Positions 1 through 8,837 of a stretch of 64,000 bases of DNA are shown one piece after another. Source of the stretch: Aquimarina sp. Aq78 (GTDB taxonomy: Bacteria > Bacteroidota > Bacteroidia > Flavobacteriales > Flavobacteriaceae). The DNA lies in NCBI RefSeq assembly GCF_900299525.1, contig NZ_OMKA01000007.1, forward strand, positions 1 through 64,000, in the 5' to 3' direction. Each line of letters opens with the position of its first letter. The first letter of the stretch is position 1. The notes beneath the pieces were generated by a model, which saw nothing but the letters and a program-made list of their open reading frames with translations, searched no databases and was not told the DNA's origin. Position numbers and translations under genes: made by a program.

Positions 1-225
1 GTGCAAATATAAAAACCTTTTCCTTCCTAACAACATCTTTTATTAACTATTTTGAAACTTTTTTTTAATACTCTGATATAACAACATTTACATAATCTGC
101 GAAATTAGAGATGGTACTACAACCCCAGATATAAGGTATATCAATCTAAACATAGAAATCTTTTTTCACCCCAGAAAAGTATAATACTATAGTATTTAAT
201 TGTTCATTTAAACACGAACAAAGGA

Positions 226-714
226 TTATATAGTCGATATTTTATTTAATAGAATTGCGCTTAGGTATAATCCGATTCCGAAAACGGTATGTGTAAGCAA
301 GCTTTTTATCCTACCTATAGTTGGGTTTGGTATATCTGATAATGCAATCCCAAACCCAAATGCAGGCTGCATAATAAAAAAAGGAGCGACGATAGTAACA
401 AGACCTATTAAAATGGCTGGTTGAAGAGTTGGATTAGCTAACCAATCTTTACTACAAACAAATACCAATAAAAATGCAAATGATATACCTATTATATAAT
501 GGGATAACCAACCTATTACTAATTCATTTTTTAACGAGGGAGAATTAAAAATTTTATCATGAAATATTTTTCCTTTAGGTATATAGCCAACCCAACGACC
601 AAGAAGACTATAGTCAAGTGATTTTATTTTAAACAGATTTAATATATATGACCAAATATCCATTGTAAATGTAGCGCCAATACCAATAATCATTGTTTTC
701 AATATCCAATTCAT
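226..714 (-). CDS. DUF2938-like integral membrane protein
   Basis: A 162-residue protein with about four hydrophobic segments. The N-terminus (GIGATFTMDIWSYIL) followed by SLLGRWVGYIPKGKI matches my memory of the DUF2938 family, small inner-membrane proteins of unknown function. Conserved-looking features are the MDxWS motif near residue 18, the GRWVGY stretch near 38 and a glycine/proline-rich helix near 110. It lies 122 bp downstream of an AraC-type regulator on the same strand, so the two may be co-expressed. No substrate can be inferred. The family call is from memory; existence as a real gene is likely from length and codon use. Confidence 0.8.
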   Translation of the reverse strand: MNWILKTMIIGIGATFTMDIWSYILNLFKIKSLDYSLLGRWVGYIPKGKIFHDKIFNSPSLKNELVIGWLSHYIIGISFAFLLVFVCSKDWLANPTLQPAILIGLVTIVAPFFIMQPAFGFGIALSDIPNPTIGRIKSLLTHTVFGIGLYLSAILLNKISTI

Positions 715-836
715 TTTAAATTTGTTTTTTGATTCATTTAGACAATTAAGAAGTAGATAATAAATAGAAGTTATTATTCATGTCTACAAAATTAGTAGTC
801 ACACGAACTACTGGAGCAGGACAAAATTGTAGTTTA

Positions 837-1691
837 CTAGGATTTATCTAAAAATTTATGTCTAAACACTTTGGGTGAGCACTTCATATGTTTTTTAAAA
901 AACCTGATGAAGTATGATGTATCATCGTATCCTAAATCATAGGCTATACTACTTACTTGATTAGAAGTAGCCAAAAGATATCTTTTGGCTTCCAAAATTA
1001 TGTGTTCATTAATTAATTCGGAACAGGTTTTACCTACTGTAGATTTAGTGACAGCATTAAGTTGATATAAAGAAAGGTTCATCATTTCTGCATATTGAGC
1101 AGCCCGTTTACAGGTAATACTATGTGTTTCTAACAGTTCTGAAAATTCTTCAAGTCGTTCTTGTGAATATGGTGTACCACTACCCTTATGGTCTTTTCCG
1201 ATATTCCGACTAAGTTCTGTAAGTAATATACTTAAGTTAGCGTTAATTACTTCCTGATATCCATCATCTCTATTTGTAAATTCCTGAAAAATCGCATCTA
1301 AAATGGATAGTGTTTTTTTAAAACTAGTCGTATCAAGCTGATAAAAGTTTAAACTACTTATTTTTCTTAACAATTCTATCCTTACCCTATCATTGGCAAC
1401 ATAAGAATTGGCATTAAAATTAAGTAAATACCCTGTGCATTCTTCATTTAGTGTAAGTTGATGTACCTGACCCGGGCGAATAAAAAATATCGAATGCGCA
1501 CAAACATTGTAAGGAACAAAATCTATCTCATGAAAACCGGTTCCCTGCTCTAGCGCAAGTAAAAAGAAAAAATCATGTCTATGAAGGCTCTGGATCATAG
1601 GTTTTCCGCTCAACATCTTCTTAACATTCTTAATTGCAAAAATAGATTCATTTGAGTTCGCATTACCTTTTCTTACAGGAATGTCTTGCAT
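837..1691 (-). CDS. AraC family transcriptional regulator with cupin-type sensor domain
   Basis: A 284-residue regulator. The N-terminal half (about 30-130) has the AraC-binding cupin look: an HRHDFFFLLALEQG stretch then a PGQVHQL motif. The C-terminal 100 residues carry the two helix-turn-helix units of AraC/XylS proteins, ending in SSIAYDLGYDDTSYFIRFFK and CSPKVFRHKF. The sensor probably binds a small molecule in the cytoplasm and the HTH pair binds promoter DNA; the ligand is unknown. The DUF2938 gene follows on the same strand and is the simplest candidate target. It could act as activator or repressor; nothing in the sequence decides. Confidence 0.9.
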   Translation of the reverse strand: MQDIPVRKGNANSNESIFAIKNVKKMLSGKPMIQSLHRHDFFFLLALEQGTGFHEIDFVPYNVCAHSIFFIRPGQVHQLTLNEECTGYLLNFNANSYVANDRVRIELLRKISSLNFYQLDTTSFKKTLSILDAIFQEFTNRDDGYQEVINANLSILLTELSRNIGKDHKGSGTPYSQERLEEFSELLETHSITCKRAAQYAEMMNLSLYQLNAVTKSTVGKTCSELINEHIILEAKRYLLATSNQVSSIAYDLGYDDTSYFIRFFKKHMKCSPKVFRHKFLDKS

Positions 1692-1823
1692 TATACGTCT
1701 CAGGGATTTAAGTTTAACTTGTTTTTATGAGCATTAGATCATACACAAAGGCTTTATACCAAAAGAATACTCCTACTTTTTCATTGGCACTAAGATAATT
1801 AAACAGATAAAAATGTAGCTCTG

Positions 1824-2903
1824 TTATTTACTTAGTTTATTCCAAATTTTCTTAAATCTTTCTAAATTATCAGAGCTTAGATCTTCATTTGCCATCAGAA
1901 TTTGCCCTACGTTTGTTCTGGGATTGAACATCATAAAAGCAGATGCTCCTAAATCTGAACCTGTATGACCTATTTTCCCGGATTTAAAGTAAGCCATAAA
2001 AAGCCCGGTATTAGGTTCTCTCGGATTAATATTCTGAACCTTGTTCTTTTCATCAAAATTCTTAGCATATAACTCACTCCATGATTTTTTAGTAAGTAAT
2101 GTACTATTTCCATTATATCCTTTTATGAGTTCAATTAAGTAAAGAGACATGTCTTGTATGTTAGTTTTTAAGCTTCCATCGGGATATGTCACACAAGAAT
2201 AAGGTTGTATAGCTTGATCTTTTTCATCATATAATATACTATGCTGTGTACCATTTATATTCTTATAAAACCAACCTGTATTATTCATCTTTAATGGTAT
2301 GAATATATTTTCTTTAGTAAATTCATTAAAAGGTTTTGCACTAACTTTTTCAATTATATAAGCCGCTAATGTTGCTCCAATATTCGAATATTCATATTGC
2401 ATTCCCGCTTTCTTTTTCAAAAAACTTTTCTTTACACTCTTCCTATTATGATTAAGATGCTCATATAAGTATGCCCTTAAAGATATTTTTGGAGAAAGCT
2501 CATAAGCATATGCTGATTCGTATATTTTCTCATTATCCATAATTCCAGAGGTATGGGTTGCCAGATGTCGTAATGTAATGATGTTTGAACCATCGATATG
2601 CGGATTAACAATTTTAAAGTCCAGATATTCATTAATATCTTTATCCAAATCAATTAATCCTTTCTCTTTGGCAATCATTAAGGAAACTCCAATAACTGTT
2701 TTACTCACTGACCCTATTGGTTGAATTGTATTTTTTGAATAGTTCTTCTTTTTTTCTTTATCAGCTAATCCAAATGTCTCTATTTCTAAGACCTTATCCC
2801 CATTAACTACAGCGGTAGCATAACCTGTAAATTTTCCATCTTGAGATGTACAACTCTGGATACTTAAAAAAGTAATTAAAATAAAAGTAAAATACGATTT
2901 CAT
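1824..2903 (-). CDS. Serine hydrolase of the beta-lactamase/penicillin-binding protein fold, lipoprotein
   Basis: A 359-residue exported lipoprotein: a hydrophobic N-terminus ends in a lipobox with Cys18 (LSIQSC). The catalytic SxxK motif is SVSK at residues 65-68, the YxN motif is YSN in the middle, and the third motif is HTG near the C-terminus (GHTGSDLG). These are the hallmarks of class C beta-lactamase-like hydrolases (family S12). Most such Bacteroidota lipoproteins are esterases or D-amino acid peptidases rather than drug-resistance enzymes, so a resistance role should not be assumed. It stands alone between divergently named regulators with no obvious operon partner. A second member of the fold begins at 63696. 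Confidence 0.88.
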   Translation of the reverse strand: MKSYFTFILITFLSIQSCTSQDGKFTGYATAVVNGDKVLEIETFGLADKEKKKNYSKNTIQPIGSVSKTVIGVSLMIAKEKGLIDLDKDINEYLDFKIVNPHIDGSNIITLRHLATHTSGIMDNEKIYESAYAYELSPKISLRAYLYEHLNHNRKSVKKSFLKKKAGMQYEYSNIGATLAAYIIEKVSAKPFNEFTKENIFIPLKMNNTGWFYKNINGTQHSILYDEKDQAIQPYSCVTYPDGSLKTNIQDMSLYLIELIKGYNGNSTLLTKKSWSELYAKNFDEKNKVQNINPREPNTGLFMAYFKSGKIGHTGSDLGASAFMMFNPRTNVGQILMANEDLSSDNLERFKKIWNKLSK

Positions 2904-3060
2904 AATTATTGTTTTTTTTGATTGATATATTCATTTTGAAATTACATACTACTCAAATATTACATATCACCCTATCGAGTAATTATTCTATTGAGATTTG
3001 ACACAAATAAATATGAAAACTACAATCCAAACGCCCCAACTCTTCTGTTGGCACCTATTT

Positions 3061-4206
3061 TTATAATGTTTTTTGGAGTGAGGATTTGAATTGGGATGGA
3101 GATAAACCGGTTTCTTTTTTAAATATTCTATTAAAGCTAGTTTTGGATTTAAAACCAGATTCGTATGCAATACCCAGAAGTGTAATATTACTATACTCTG
3201 ATGATTTCATTTTTTCCTTGACAGAGGCTACGCGATATTTATTCACATAATCATAAAATGTAGTCTTTAAATATTGATTTAAAAATGCTGAGAGCTTTTT
3301 ATCAGAAATTGAAATTGCACTTGCCAACCTGCTTAAAGTAAGATCTTCGTCTAAATATTTTTCTCCAACAGACATTACATGCTCTAATGACAATTTTAGG
3401 TTATTCAACTCTTCATCGCTTATACCAGACAAATATTCGTTTTTTTTACCTTCTTTATCTTTTTCCTCTGGCGTGTTGATCAAAAAATCAGGGAGTAGGA
3501 TTTTTGACTGTTTAACTCCATAATATCCTAAATATGCTATTAATATAATTACTGAAACTAATGTCAAATACGTAGTTTCAAAATTTAACTCTTTGACGTT
3601 AACCTCATATAAAGTAAATATCACATCCAGGCATGAAATCACGAGCACACCAATTAGCATTCGTTTCACCCAACCAAAATCATTTTCAGAAATGTTTGAA
3701 AAATTGAGTTTCATTGCACTTTTGTATGTGTTAAATAATTTTAATGAATATAATGTGTAAAAAATAAAATACATCATCAATAAAATGCCAAACAAATCAC
3801 CATGATCATTGATGGTTTTTAAATAGTTAAAAACAAACTCTTTCTTAATGATTGAGATCAAAAAAGGAATGGACACACATAGCAAATAGAGCAAAGTGGG
3901 AACAAAATGAATATAGTATTTTCTTATTAGTTTTGTCTCTCCCTCAAATAGAGACTTGATATAAACATATATTAAAGGTCCGGTAAAAAATTCAATAATT
4001 TCATTAAACACAAAAGTGGTGAGAAATAAGGATTTTAATTTATGAATTTGTGCATACCCATGAATAATGTAAAATAGGGTTATCGAAAAAAACAAAAGAA
4101 GTAATCGTTGTGGTGATTCTTTGGTCTTAGATTTTATCAATAACAAAAGTATAATTGCATTGATAACAATTCCTGTGGTTAAAAAGAAGGTAATTCCTAG
4201 ATTCAT
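3061..4206 (-). CDS. Membrane-anchored AraC-type regulator
   Basis: A 381-residue protein with about seven hydrophobic helices in residues 1-235 and an AraC-type DNA-binding domain in the last 110 residues (YLDEDLTLSRLASAISIS, then ITLLGIAYESGFKSKTSFNR). This membrane-HTH fusion is common in Flavobacteriia and is thought to couple a membrane signal directly to transcription; the signal is unknown. It is the last gene of a tight three-gene minus-strand unit: an HD hydrolase, a small unknown protein and this regulator are separated by only 2-3 bp, so translation is probably coupled. No regulatory target is evident. Confidence 0.88.
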   Translation of the reverse strand: MNLGITFFLTTGIVINAIILLLLIKSKTKESPQRLLLLFFSITLFYIIHGYAQIHKLKSLFLTTFVFNEIIEFFTGPLIYVYIKSLFEGETKLIRKYYIHFVPTLLYLLCVSIPFLISIIKKEFVFNYLKTINDHGDLFGILLMMYFIFYTLYSLKLFNTYKSAMKLNFSNISENDFGWVKRMLIGVLVISCLDVIFTLYEVNVKELNFETTYLTLVSVIILIAYLGYYGVKQSKILLPDFLINTPEEKDKEGKKNEYLSGISDEELNNLKLSLEHVMSVGEKYLDEDLTLSRLASAISISDKKLSAFLNQYLKTTFYDYVNKYRVASVKEKMKSSEYSNITLLGIAYESGFKSKTSFNRIFKKETGLSPSQFKSSLQKTL

Positions 4207-4209
4207 AGA

Positions 4210-4503
4210 CTAAAAGTGCTGCATATTGTCTATTATACGATATCTTTTTCTGTCATATTCATCTTCCAACTCATCTTTTGAATATTCCTTAACAAGCTCT
4301 ATTAGTCCTTCAGAGCATAATTCTTCTAAATCCTTGTATGAAATATCATTAAATGTAAAAGATTCGGATTTATCATTAATTTCAAGGGACCAGGGGTACC
4401 ATAATAATCCATAATACTCCCAATAATATTCAAATTCAGTACAATTTGTTTTTTTGCATTTTTCCCGAATTTCAGAAATAATACTATTTAGCCTTTCATC
4501 CAT
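4210..4503 (-). CDS. Small hypothetical protein, middle gene of a three-gene unit
   Basis: A 97-residue acidic protein (MDERLNSIISEIREKCKK...) that I do not recognise. It has no signal peptide or membrane segment and contains two cysteines near residue 18. Its main support is position: it lies 2 bp after the HD hydrolase gene and 3 bp before the membrane AraC regulator, all on the minus strand, so it very probably forms one transcript with them. Possible roles such as a partner of the hydrolase are only guesses. Confidence 0.7.
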   Translation of the reverse strand: MDERLNSIISEIREKCKKTNCTEFEYYWEYYGLLWYPWSLEINDKSESFTFNDISYKDLEELCSEGLIELVKEYSKDELEDEYDRKRYRIIDNMQHF

Positions 4504-4505
4504 GA

Positions 4506-5048
4506 TTATAGTGTTATAATCATTTGTTCATATTCCTTTATTTTTGATTGTAGTCGTTTATTTAGATACTCATTTTTATTATTAAGGTTGGATGAAATTA
4601 ATTTAGCTTCTTCACAGTACTTAATTATTTTATTTTTAGTCCAATGTTCTGGTGGGGTTTGGAGGTTTGTGATTCGGTCTGCTATTTTAACAATCCCAAC
4701 TTCTTTTTGCAATTTATTTATACGAATCAAGCTATCCATCATTTTTTCTTGTTTAGATGGTAACTTCTCATCTTTTGTTAATGCCTGTACAGCTTCGGCA
4801 ATAGGTTCGCCAAATACCTGTTTGATTTCTTCAAAATCTGTATCTGTATCTTCAATTGTATCATGCAAAATTGCTATTTGTATGGCAAAATCTATATCAA
4901 ATGAATGATCAAAATTATACCCAAACAACACTTCCATAGCTACATTTGAAATATGTAAAAGATAGTTAGCGTTTGTTCCTGGAACTTTTTGTTTGCTGTG
5001 TTTTTCTCCAGCGAATTTGATTGCTTTTTGATATAATTCTTGTGTCAT
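4506..5048 (-). CDS. HD-domain phosphohydrolase, SpoT/MESH1-like
   Basis: A 180-residue stand-alone hydrolase domain. The family pattern is visible: His32 in YLLHISNVA, the HD pair His62-Asp63 in ILHDTIEDTDTD, a KQVFGE segment and Asp124 in KIADRITNL. This arrangement matches the (p)ppGpp hydrolase domain of RelA/SpoT proteins and small MESH1-like enzymes that remove pyrophosphate from alarmones or hydrolyse related nucleotides. There is no synthetase, TGS or ACT domain, so at most it degrades. It heads a tight operon with a small unknown protein and a membrane-bound AraC regulator. The true substrate may be another nucleotide. Confidence 0.88.
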   Translation of the reverse strand: MTQELYQKAIKFAGEKHSKQKVPGTNANYLLHISNVAMEVLFGYNFDHSFDIDFAIQIAILHDTIEDTDTDFEEIKQVFGEPIAEAVQALTKDEKLPSKQEKMMDSLIRINKLQKEVGIVKIADRITNLQTPPEHWTKNKIIKYCEEAKLISSNLNNKNEYLNKRLQSKIKEYEQMIITL

Positions 5049-5123
5049 AGTAGTTTTATCATATACGTAATGGTTCTATGAATGAAAAGTAGCAGGTTTT
5101 CACATACTAACTATATTTTATGT

Positions 5124-6071
5124 TTATTTTCTTTGATCTTTAAAAACAGTATTAACATCTACCCAATACACTTCTCCTTTGGTCACTCCTTTCCACCCAC
5201 TCTTTGGAGGGTTACTGTATCTTTTTGAAAAGAAAAAATACTTACCATCTGGTGACATATATGGGCAGAAATAAATCCAATCTTTCTTTAGCGGCTCACC
5301 AATATCTAAATGAACCGGAACTTGCCATTTGTTATTTTTTTTAAATGATATTGCAAAGCCTTTCTCATCCGTATACGTGTTTCCGGTAATCAAATAACTT
5401 TCATCAGGAGCCACATAGGTACCACGTTGGCCTTCTTCAGAATTTACCTCAGAACCAATATTCATTGGGGTATCGAATTTTCCTTCTCCTAGATATTGGG
5501 CTCTATAAATATCTCCTTTACCAAGACCTCCAGGGCGATTTGATGTAAAATATATACTCCCATCTGCAACAACTACCGGATAGGATTCTACATACTTTTC
5601 TGTTGATACAGGGTATCCAACCTTTGAAGCGATTTGCCATTTACCATCGATTTTTTGACTTCTATATATGTCTGGCTTACCTTTTTTCAAACGATCTTCA
5701 GGACTAACACCAAGGAAATACATGGTATCGCCATCTTGTGTGATTGATGGATCAATAGCAACGGATTCATTTTTTTGGTCGGTATACATTTGTATTGGTT
5801 GCGGCACAGCCCACTTGCCATTAATTAAATTAGAATGATGTATAATAAAGCTACCATCTATAATTCTTGTAAAAAACATTTCGGTAAACGAAGCATTAAA
5901 TACCGTATTAATTTCTATAGCATTTGTATTTACAAAGGATGGAGCAAATAATTCAGGTACTATCCCTGGTAGTTTTTCATCTATATAGGAATTATTTGAG
6001 TTAATTGGCTTACAACTTTGTAAGATAAAAACGAATGCAATCATTGATAAGAAATAATACCTTCTTTTCAT
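5124..6071 (-). CDS. WD40-like PD40 beta-propeller lipoprotein
   Basis: A 315-residue lipoprotein with a lipobox Cys near residue 20 (FILQSCKP). The body repeats PD40-type blades, for example YFTSNRPGGLGKGDIYRAQ and SPDGKYFFFSKRY, as in TolB-like propellers and Bacteroidota outer-membrane lipoproteins. A role in binding or sensing at the cell surface is plausible but unknown. It could be the last cassette of the 5-8.7 kb array: the sequence before its start (minus strand, around 6100) reads GTTTCATGCATGAA, and a box past its end (5073-5086, plus strand) reads GTTCTATGAATGAA, 11 of 14 matching. This cassette assignment is weaker than for its neighbours. Confidence 0.85.
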   Translation of the reverse strand: MKRRYYFLSMIAFVFILQSCKPINSNNSYIDEKLPGIVPELFAPSFVNTNAIEINTVFNASFTEMFFTRIIDGSFIIHHSNLINGKWAVPQPIQMYTDQKNESVAIDPSITQDGDTMYFLGVSPEDRLKKGKPDIYRSQKIDGKWQIASKVGYPVSTEKYVESYPVVVADGSIYFTSNRPGGLGKGDIYRAQYLGEGKFDTPMNIGSEVNSEEGQRGTYVAPDESYLITGNTYTDEKGFAISFKKNNKWQVPVHLDIGEPLKKDWIYFCPYMSPDGKYFFFSKRYSNPPKSGWKGVTKGEVYWVDVNTVFKDQRK

Positions 6072-6089
6072 ATTTTTTGATTTAAATAA

Positions 6090-6296
6090 TTGTTAATAAT
6101 TCATGCATGAAACGTTGCGCTCAGAAAGATACTACATTTATGGATTAGCGTAGAGCAGTGTTTTTTATATTTTGTTTTTAATTTTCCTATTCTAAAAGCC
6201 AAATTTTTAAATTTGAAGGTCTCTTTGAATAAGCACAAACTTTTAGATCTGGCGCTAAATTTTGTTATGATTTTACATATGATGTTGTGCGTAGTT
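6090..6296 (-). other. Palindromic cassette junction after the VOC gene
   Basis: Minus-strand element starting with the end box AACTACGCACAAC (6284-6296) 13 bp after the VOC stop. It contains TTTTTTATATTTTGTTTTTA on the plus strand (6161-6180), the reverse of the AAAACAAAATAYAAAA block in junctions at 53.6 and 54.6 kb, and the palindrome CAAATTTTTAAATTTG. A reading frame across it is an artefact of the repeat. Confidence 0.6.
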
Positions 6297-6308
6297 TTTA
6301 TTTCCGTT

Positions 6309-6719
6309 TTAATAAAATTCATTTTCCTTCACTACAATTGTTGTCAGCTCGACCATGTGTCCGTCAGGATCTTTTGTATAGATTGAATGGAAATAATAAT
6401 GGTCTTGAATATTGAAGTCTAAATTTAATTCTGAATAGCGTTTTTTTGCTTTTTCAAAATTTTTATTTGTCACATTAAAAGCAAAATGATCAATTTTTAT
6501 GTTTCTAGAGTTTAAATCAAGTTCCGAATCACTTAAATTGGCAGGGAATAAAGCAATTCCAGATTTTCCAGAAAGTAGAAAAATTGGAAACTCTCCCCAT
6601 TCTGGGAGTTGATATTTCTTTAAGTCTAAAACTTTTTGATACCATTCGGTGGAAATTTTCAAATCCCTTACCCGAATAGCTACGTGGTCCAAAAATTCAA
6701 TCTCTATTTCATTACCCAT
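6309..6719 (-). CDS. VOC (glyoxalase/bleomycin-resistance fold) protein
   Basis: A 136-residue single-domain VOC protein. The first motif is LDHVAIRVRDLKISTEWYQ, followed by a central KIDHFAFNV and a C-terminal SIYTKDPDGHMVEL, which provides the usual metal-ligand Glu and His. Members bind a divalent metal and act on diverse small molecules or sequester drugs; the substrate here cannot be told. The gene is carried as a cassette: a box ATTGTGTGTAAT lies 19 bp upstream of the start and its near reverse complement (6284-6296) lies 13 bp past the stop, followed by a long palindromic element. That context says it is accessory and probably acquired. Confidence 0.9.
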   Translation of the reverse strand: MGNEIEIEFLDHVAIRVRDLKISTEWYQKVLDLKKYQLPEWGEFPIFLLSGKSGIALFPANLSDSELDLNSRNIKIDHFAFNVTNKNFEKAKKRYSELNLDFNIQDHYYFHSIYTKDPDGHMVELTTIVVKENEFY

Positions 6720-6737
6720 TATTGATCATTTACCAAA

Positions 6738-7002
6738 TTACACACAATGTTTAATATATATCATAGTGGGAGCAAATATCACTTAACTATCGACATTTTC
6801 TGTGCAGATTTCATAACTTATTCATCTTTAAAATCACTGCGCCATTATAAATATACTAGAACCAATCGACTAATTATTAATCGGCTATGAGTAGTTTCGT
6901 GGTTTAGCACTTAACTTTGCAAGTGCACACTAAACTAAAAACCCGTAAGGATTTAGAAGTAGGTAAAAACAAACAGTTACTTATAATCATTTGTTGTAGT
7001 GC
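6738..7002 (-). other. Palindromic cassette junction between the VOC gene and its neighbour
   Basis: Minus-strand element running from the end box GCACTACAAC (6993-7002) to the VOC start box ATTGTGTGTAAT (6738-6749 region). It includes an inner AAATCCTTACGGGTTTTT hairpin, and AACTACTCATAGCCGA (6881-6896 in reverse), identical to 59225-59240 in the other array. This ties both loci to one element family. Confidence 0.65.
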
Positions 7003-7781
7003 ATTTTCATTCGGTTTTCTATTTCAGTCCAATGATCTTTTCTCATAGAATATAAAAATCGATTATACAATTTTGTTTTCCATCTAAAAAGATTATTCTT
7101 TCTTTTTAAATATGCTTTTGTACAAGATTCATTCAGCCATTTTTTGTCAAAACCACTCCATTCTCCAGCAACACTCATTAAATTTCCTTTCAACACAGGA
7201 AAAACCTCGTACAGGTCAATTTCTTTTAATTCTGAAATATGTAAATCAGAATTTAAAAAAATAGCAGTTATCGATTCGTAATTCTCGTCTTGTAATTCTG
7301 TGTCTAAATAAAATTCAGAAATTGAATTCCATATTGGGATTCTTTTCTCTAGTTCAAATTCTATATCAATTGAGTTATCTCTTTCCCAAGGGTTAATGAA
7401 TTTTTCAAATTCAGCCCATTCTTCTTTTATTTTGTTGATCAATTCTATTCCAGCAAAAGCAATGGTTCGTTGGTGAGTGTAATAAATCACAAAGCTCACA
7501 TTTTCATCAATGTAAAAAGTGTCATTTTCAGAAAAATCAACTATGTTCAATTCATCAATAACTTTAGTTTCTTTAGGATAAGTGAATTCATAAATTCCTC
7601 CAGTTTTCAGGTTGTTATAAATTCTATTTAATTTGTCGAAACCAAATTTTTCATTGAATTCAAAGCTATCAAAATAGCAAGTGTTTTCTTCAGTTACTCC
7701 GGAAAGAGGAATCCAAAAATCGAATGGATTTATTTTCCATTTTGTTTTTAATTCTTTTATAATTTCTTTTTCGGTTTTCAT
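6987..7781 (-). CDS. Hypothetical cytoplasmic protein carried as a cassette
   Basis: A 264-residue protein I do not recognise. It begins MKTEKEIIKELKTKWKINPF and is rich in aromatic and acidic residues, with no signal peptide or membrane segment. A longer reading that starts at 7796 would begin inside the recombination-like box (GTTGTAGTGTGC on the minus strand, 7791-7802), so I chose the ATG at 7781. The last codons (CAC TAC AAC) lie inside the matching end box at 6993-7002, meaning the coding region runs into the palindromic element. Its lone-gene cassette setting suggests an accessory role such as defence, immunity or stress, but no function is claimed. Confidence 0.75.
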   Translation of the reverse strand: MKTEKEIIKELKTKWKINPFDFWIPLSGVTEENTCYFDSFEFNEKFGFDKLNRIYNNLKTGGIYEFTYPKETKVIDELNIVDFSENDTFYIDENVSFVIYYTHQRTIAFAGIELINKIKEEWAEFEKFINPWERDNSIDIEFELEKRIPIWNSISEFYLDTELQDENYESITAIFLNSDLHISELKEIDLYEVFPVLKGNLMSVAGEWSGFDKKWLNESCTKAYLKRKNNLFRWKTKLYNRFLYSMRKDHWTEIENRMKMHYNK

Positions 7782-7790
7782 TTTCCTAAA

Positions 7791-7929
7791 GCACACTACA
7801 ACGTATTTGTGTATGATTGGTTGCGCTATTTTAGCGTAAAAATAATTAAAACATTTGAAATTAATTGTCTGCGAGATTTGTCCGAAGGAGCAAATCCGTA
7901 AGCAATTAATTATACACCTTGTTATGTGC
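7791..7929 (-). other. Palindromic cassette junction between two unknown genes
   Basis: A 139-bp element whose arms pair as GTGTATGATTGGTTGC against GCAATTAATTATACAC. It runs from the end box GCACATAACAAG (minus strand) to the start box GTTGTAGTGTGC. An inner GGATTTG...CAAATC hairpin is present. Confidence 0.7.
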
Positions 7930-8641
7930 TTTTTTTATTCCATATTAACTTTTTGGAGTCTAAGAAATCAAATTCCGACTTTACTTGTTTTACTTTTCCT
8001 TTATCTTTGAGATAATCTAACGTTTGAATTAATTTAGGAGTATTGTCTATATAAACAGAGCTTATAGATTTGTACTCATTTGTGGTTTTCATATAATATT
8101 GGAAAAACCATAAATCTAGCACTCCATAAAACCCATTATACTTGAGATTAATATCAACAATTTGTCCTGATTTAGAGTTGGAAAAACAAACATCCCCACC
8201 ATGAAATCGATAATTCCAATTTTTTGATAATTGATTTTTATCTATTGCTATTTGTTCTTTTATTTCTGTAAAAGACTTATTTGTATCGGTAAAACTATAG
8301 TCATATTTTTCTTCAAATCTCTTTATCAATTTTTCTGAAATCAATCTGTAACTTTTGATTGCTTCTTCTAATTGTTCCGAAATTTTTTCAACCTCAGTTT
8401 CAGAAAAAAGATTATAGAGATTATAAAATTTCAAGTCTTTAAATTCTCCTTTGTGGATCTCAACATTTAATGAGTCTTCAATATTTTTTATTTGTTTTTT
8501 TAAATTTCTATTAAAAAGAAAATTGAATTTGGAATTATAATCTATTCTAATTCTGTCATTTCTCATTAATTCTTCTTTAATTGTTTCTAAAGAAGGTATC
8601 TCTTTTGTTCTATTACAGAATATTTTTTTCAATTCTTTCAT
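7922..8641 (-). CDS. Hypothetical protein, possibly DUF6896-like, carried as a cassette
   Basis: A 239-residue protein starting MKELKKIFCNRTKEI. The N-terminal half is charged and helical; the C-terminal half contains RFHGGDVCFSNSKSGQ followed by GVLDLWFFQYYMKTT, which resembles DUF6896 proteins in my memory (weak). An upstream reading to 8707 would translate the entry box and the preceding repeat, so the ATG at 8641 is preferred. The stop codon TAA lies inside the end box GCACATAACAAG (minus strand, 7918-7929), which is the reverse complement of the start box TTGTTATGTGC at 8652-8662. That strict boundary shows the whole gene is one mobile-like unit. Confidence 0.75.
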   Translation of the reverse strand: MKELKKIFCNRTKEIPSLETIKEELMRNDRIRIDYNSKFNFLFNRNLKKQIKNIEDSLNVEIHKGEFKDLKFYNLYNLFSETEVEKISEQLEEAIKSYRLISEKLIKRFEEKYDYSFTDTNKSFTEIKEQIAIDKNQLSKNWNYRFHGGDVCFSNSKSGQIVDINLKYNGFYGVLDLWFFQYYMKTTNEYKSISSVYIDNTPKLIQTLDYLKDKGKVKQVKSEFDFLDSKKLIWNKKST

Positions 8642-8837
8642 TATTGGAATTGCACATAACAATGACATATGTGTACTAATACATATATACTTATTAATTT
8701 TGTACACATTTTAATAAACGTTTCTAAAAATACCAAAACGATCTCACAAAATCAGATTTCGTGGCTCCGTTTTTTGACAGCCTTAATTAAACCCAGATCA
8801 TGCAATCTAGCATTCTATAGTATCCTGTTGTTTTTAA
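8642..8837 (-). other. Entry element of the minus-strand cassette array
   Basis: On the minus strand, GTATATATGTATTAGTACAC, ATATGTCATTG and the box TTATGTGC lie at 8652-8695. They match the entry elements at 52701 and 53930. The remaining sequence up to 8837 shows no gene or clear palindrome. Confidence 0.55.

Noticed and set aside
1824..2903. Calling the serine hydrolase an antibiotic-resistance beta-lactamase
   Set aside because: The SxxK, YxN and HxG motifs only show the fold; most lipoproteins of this type are peptidases or esterases.
6101..6322. 73-residue reading frame on the minus strand after the VOC gene
   Set aside because: It translates the palindromic cassette junction and overlaps the VOC gene end; composition is unlike a protein and the DNA is repeated elsewhere.
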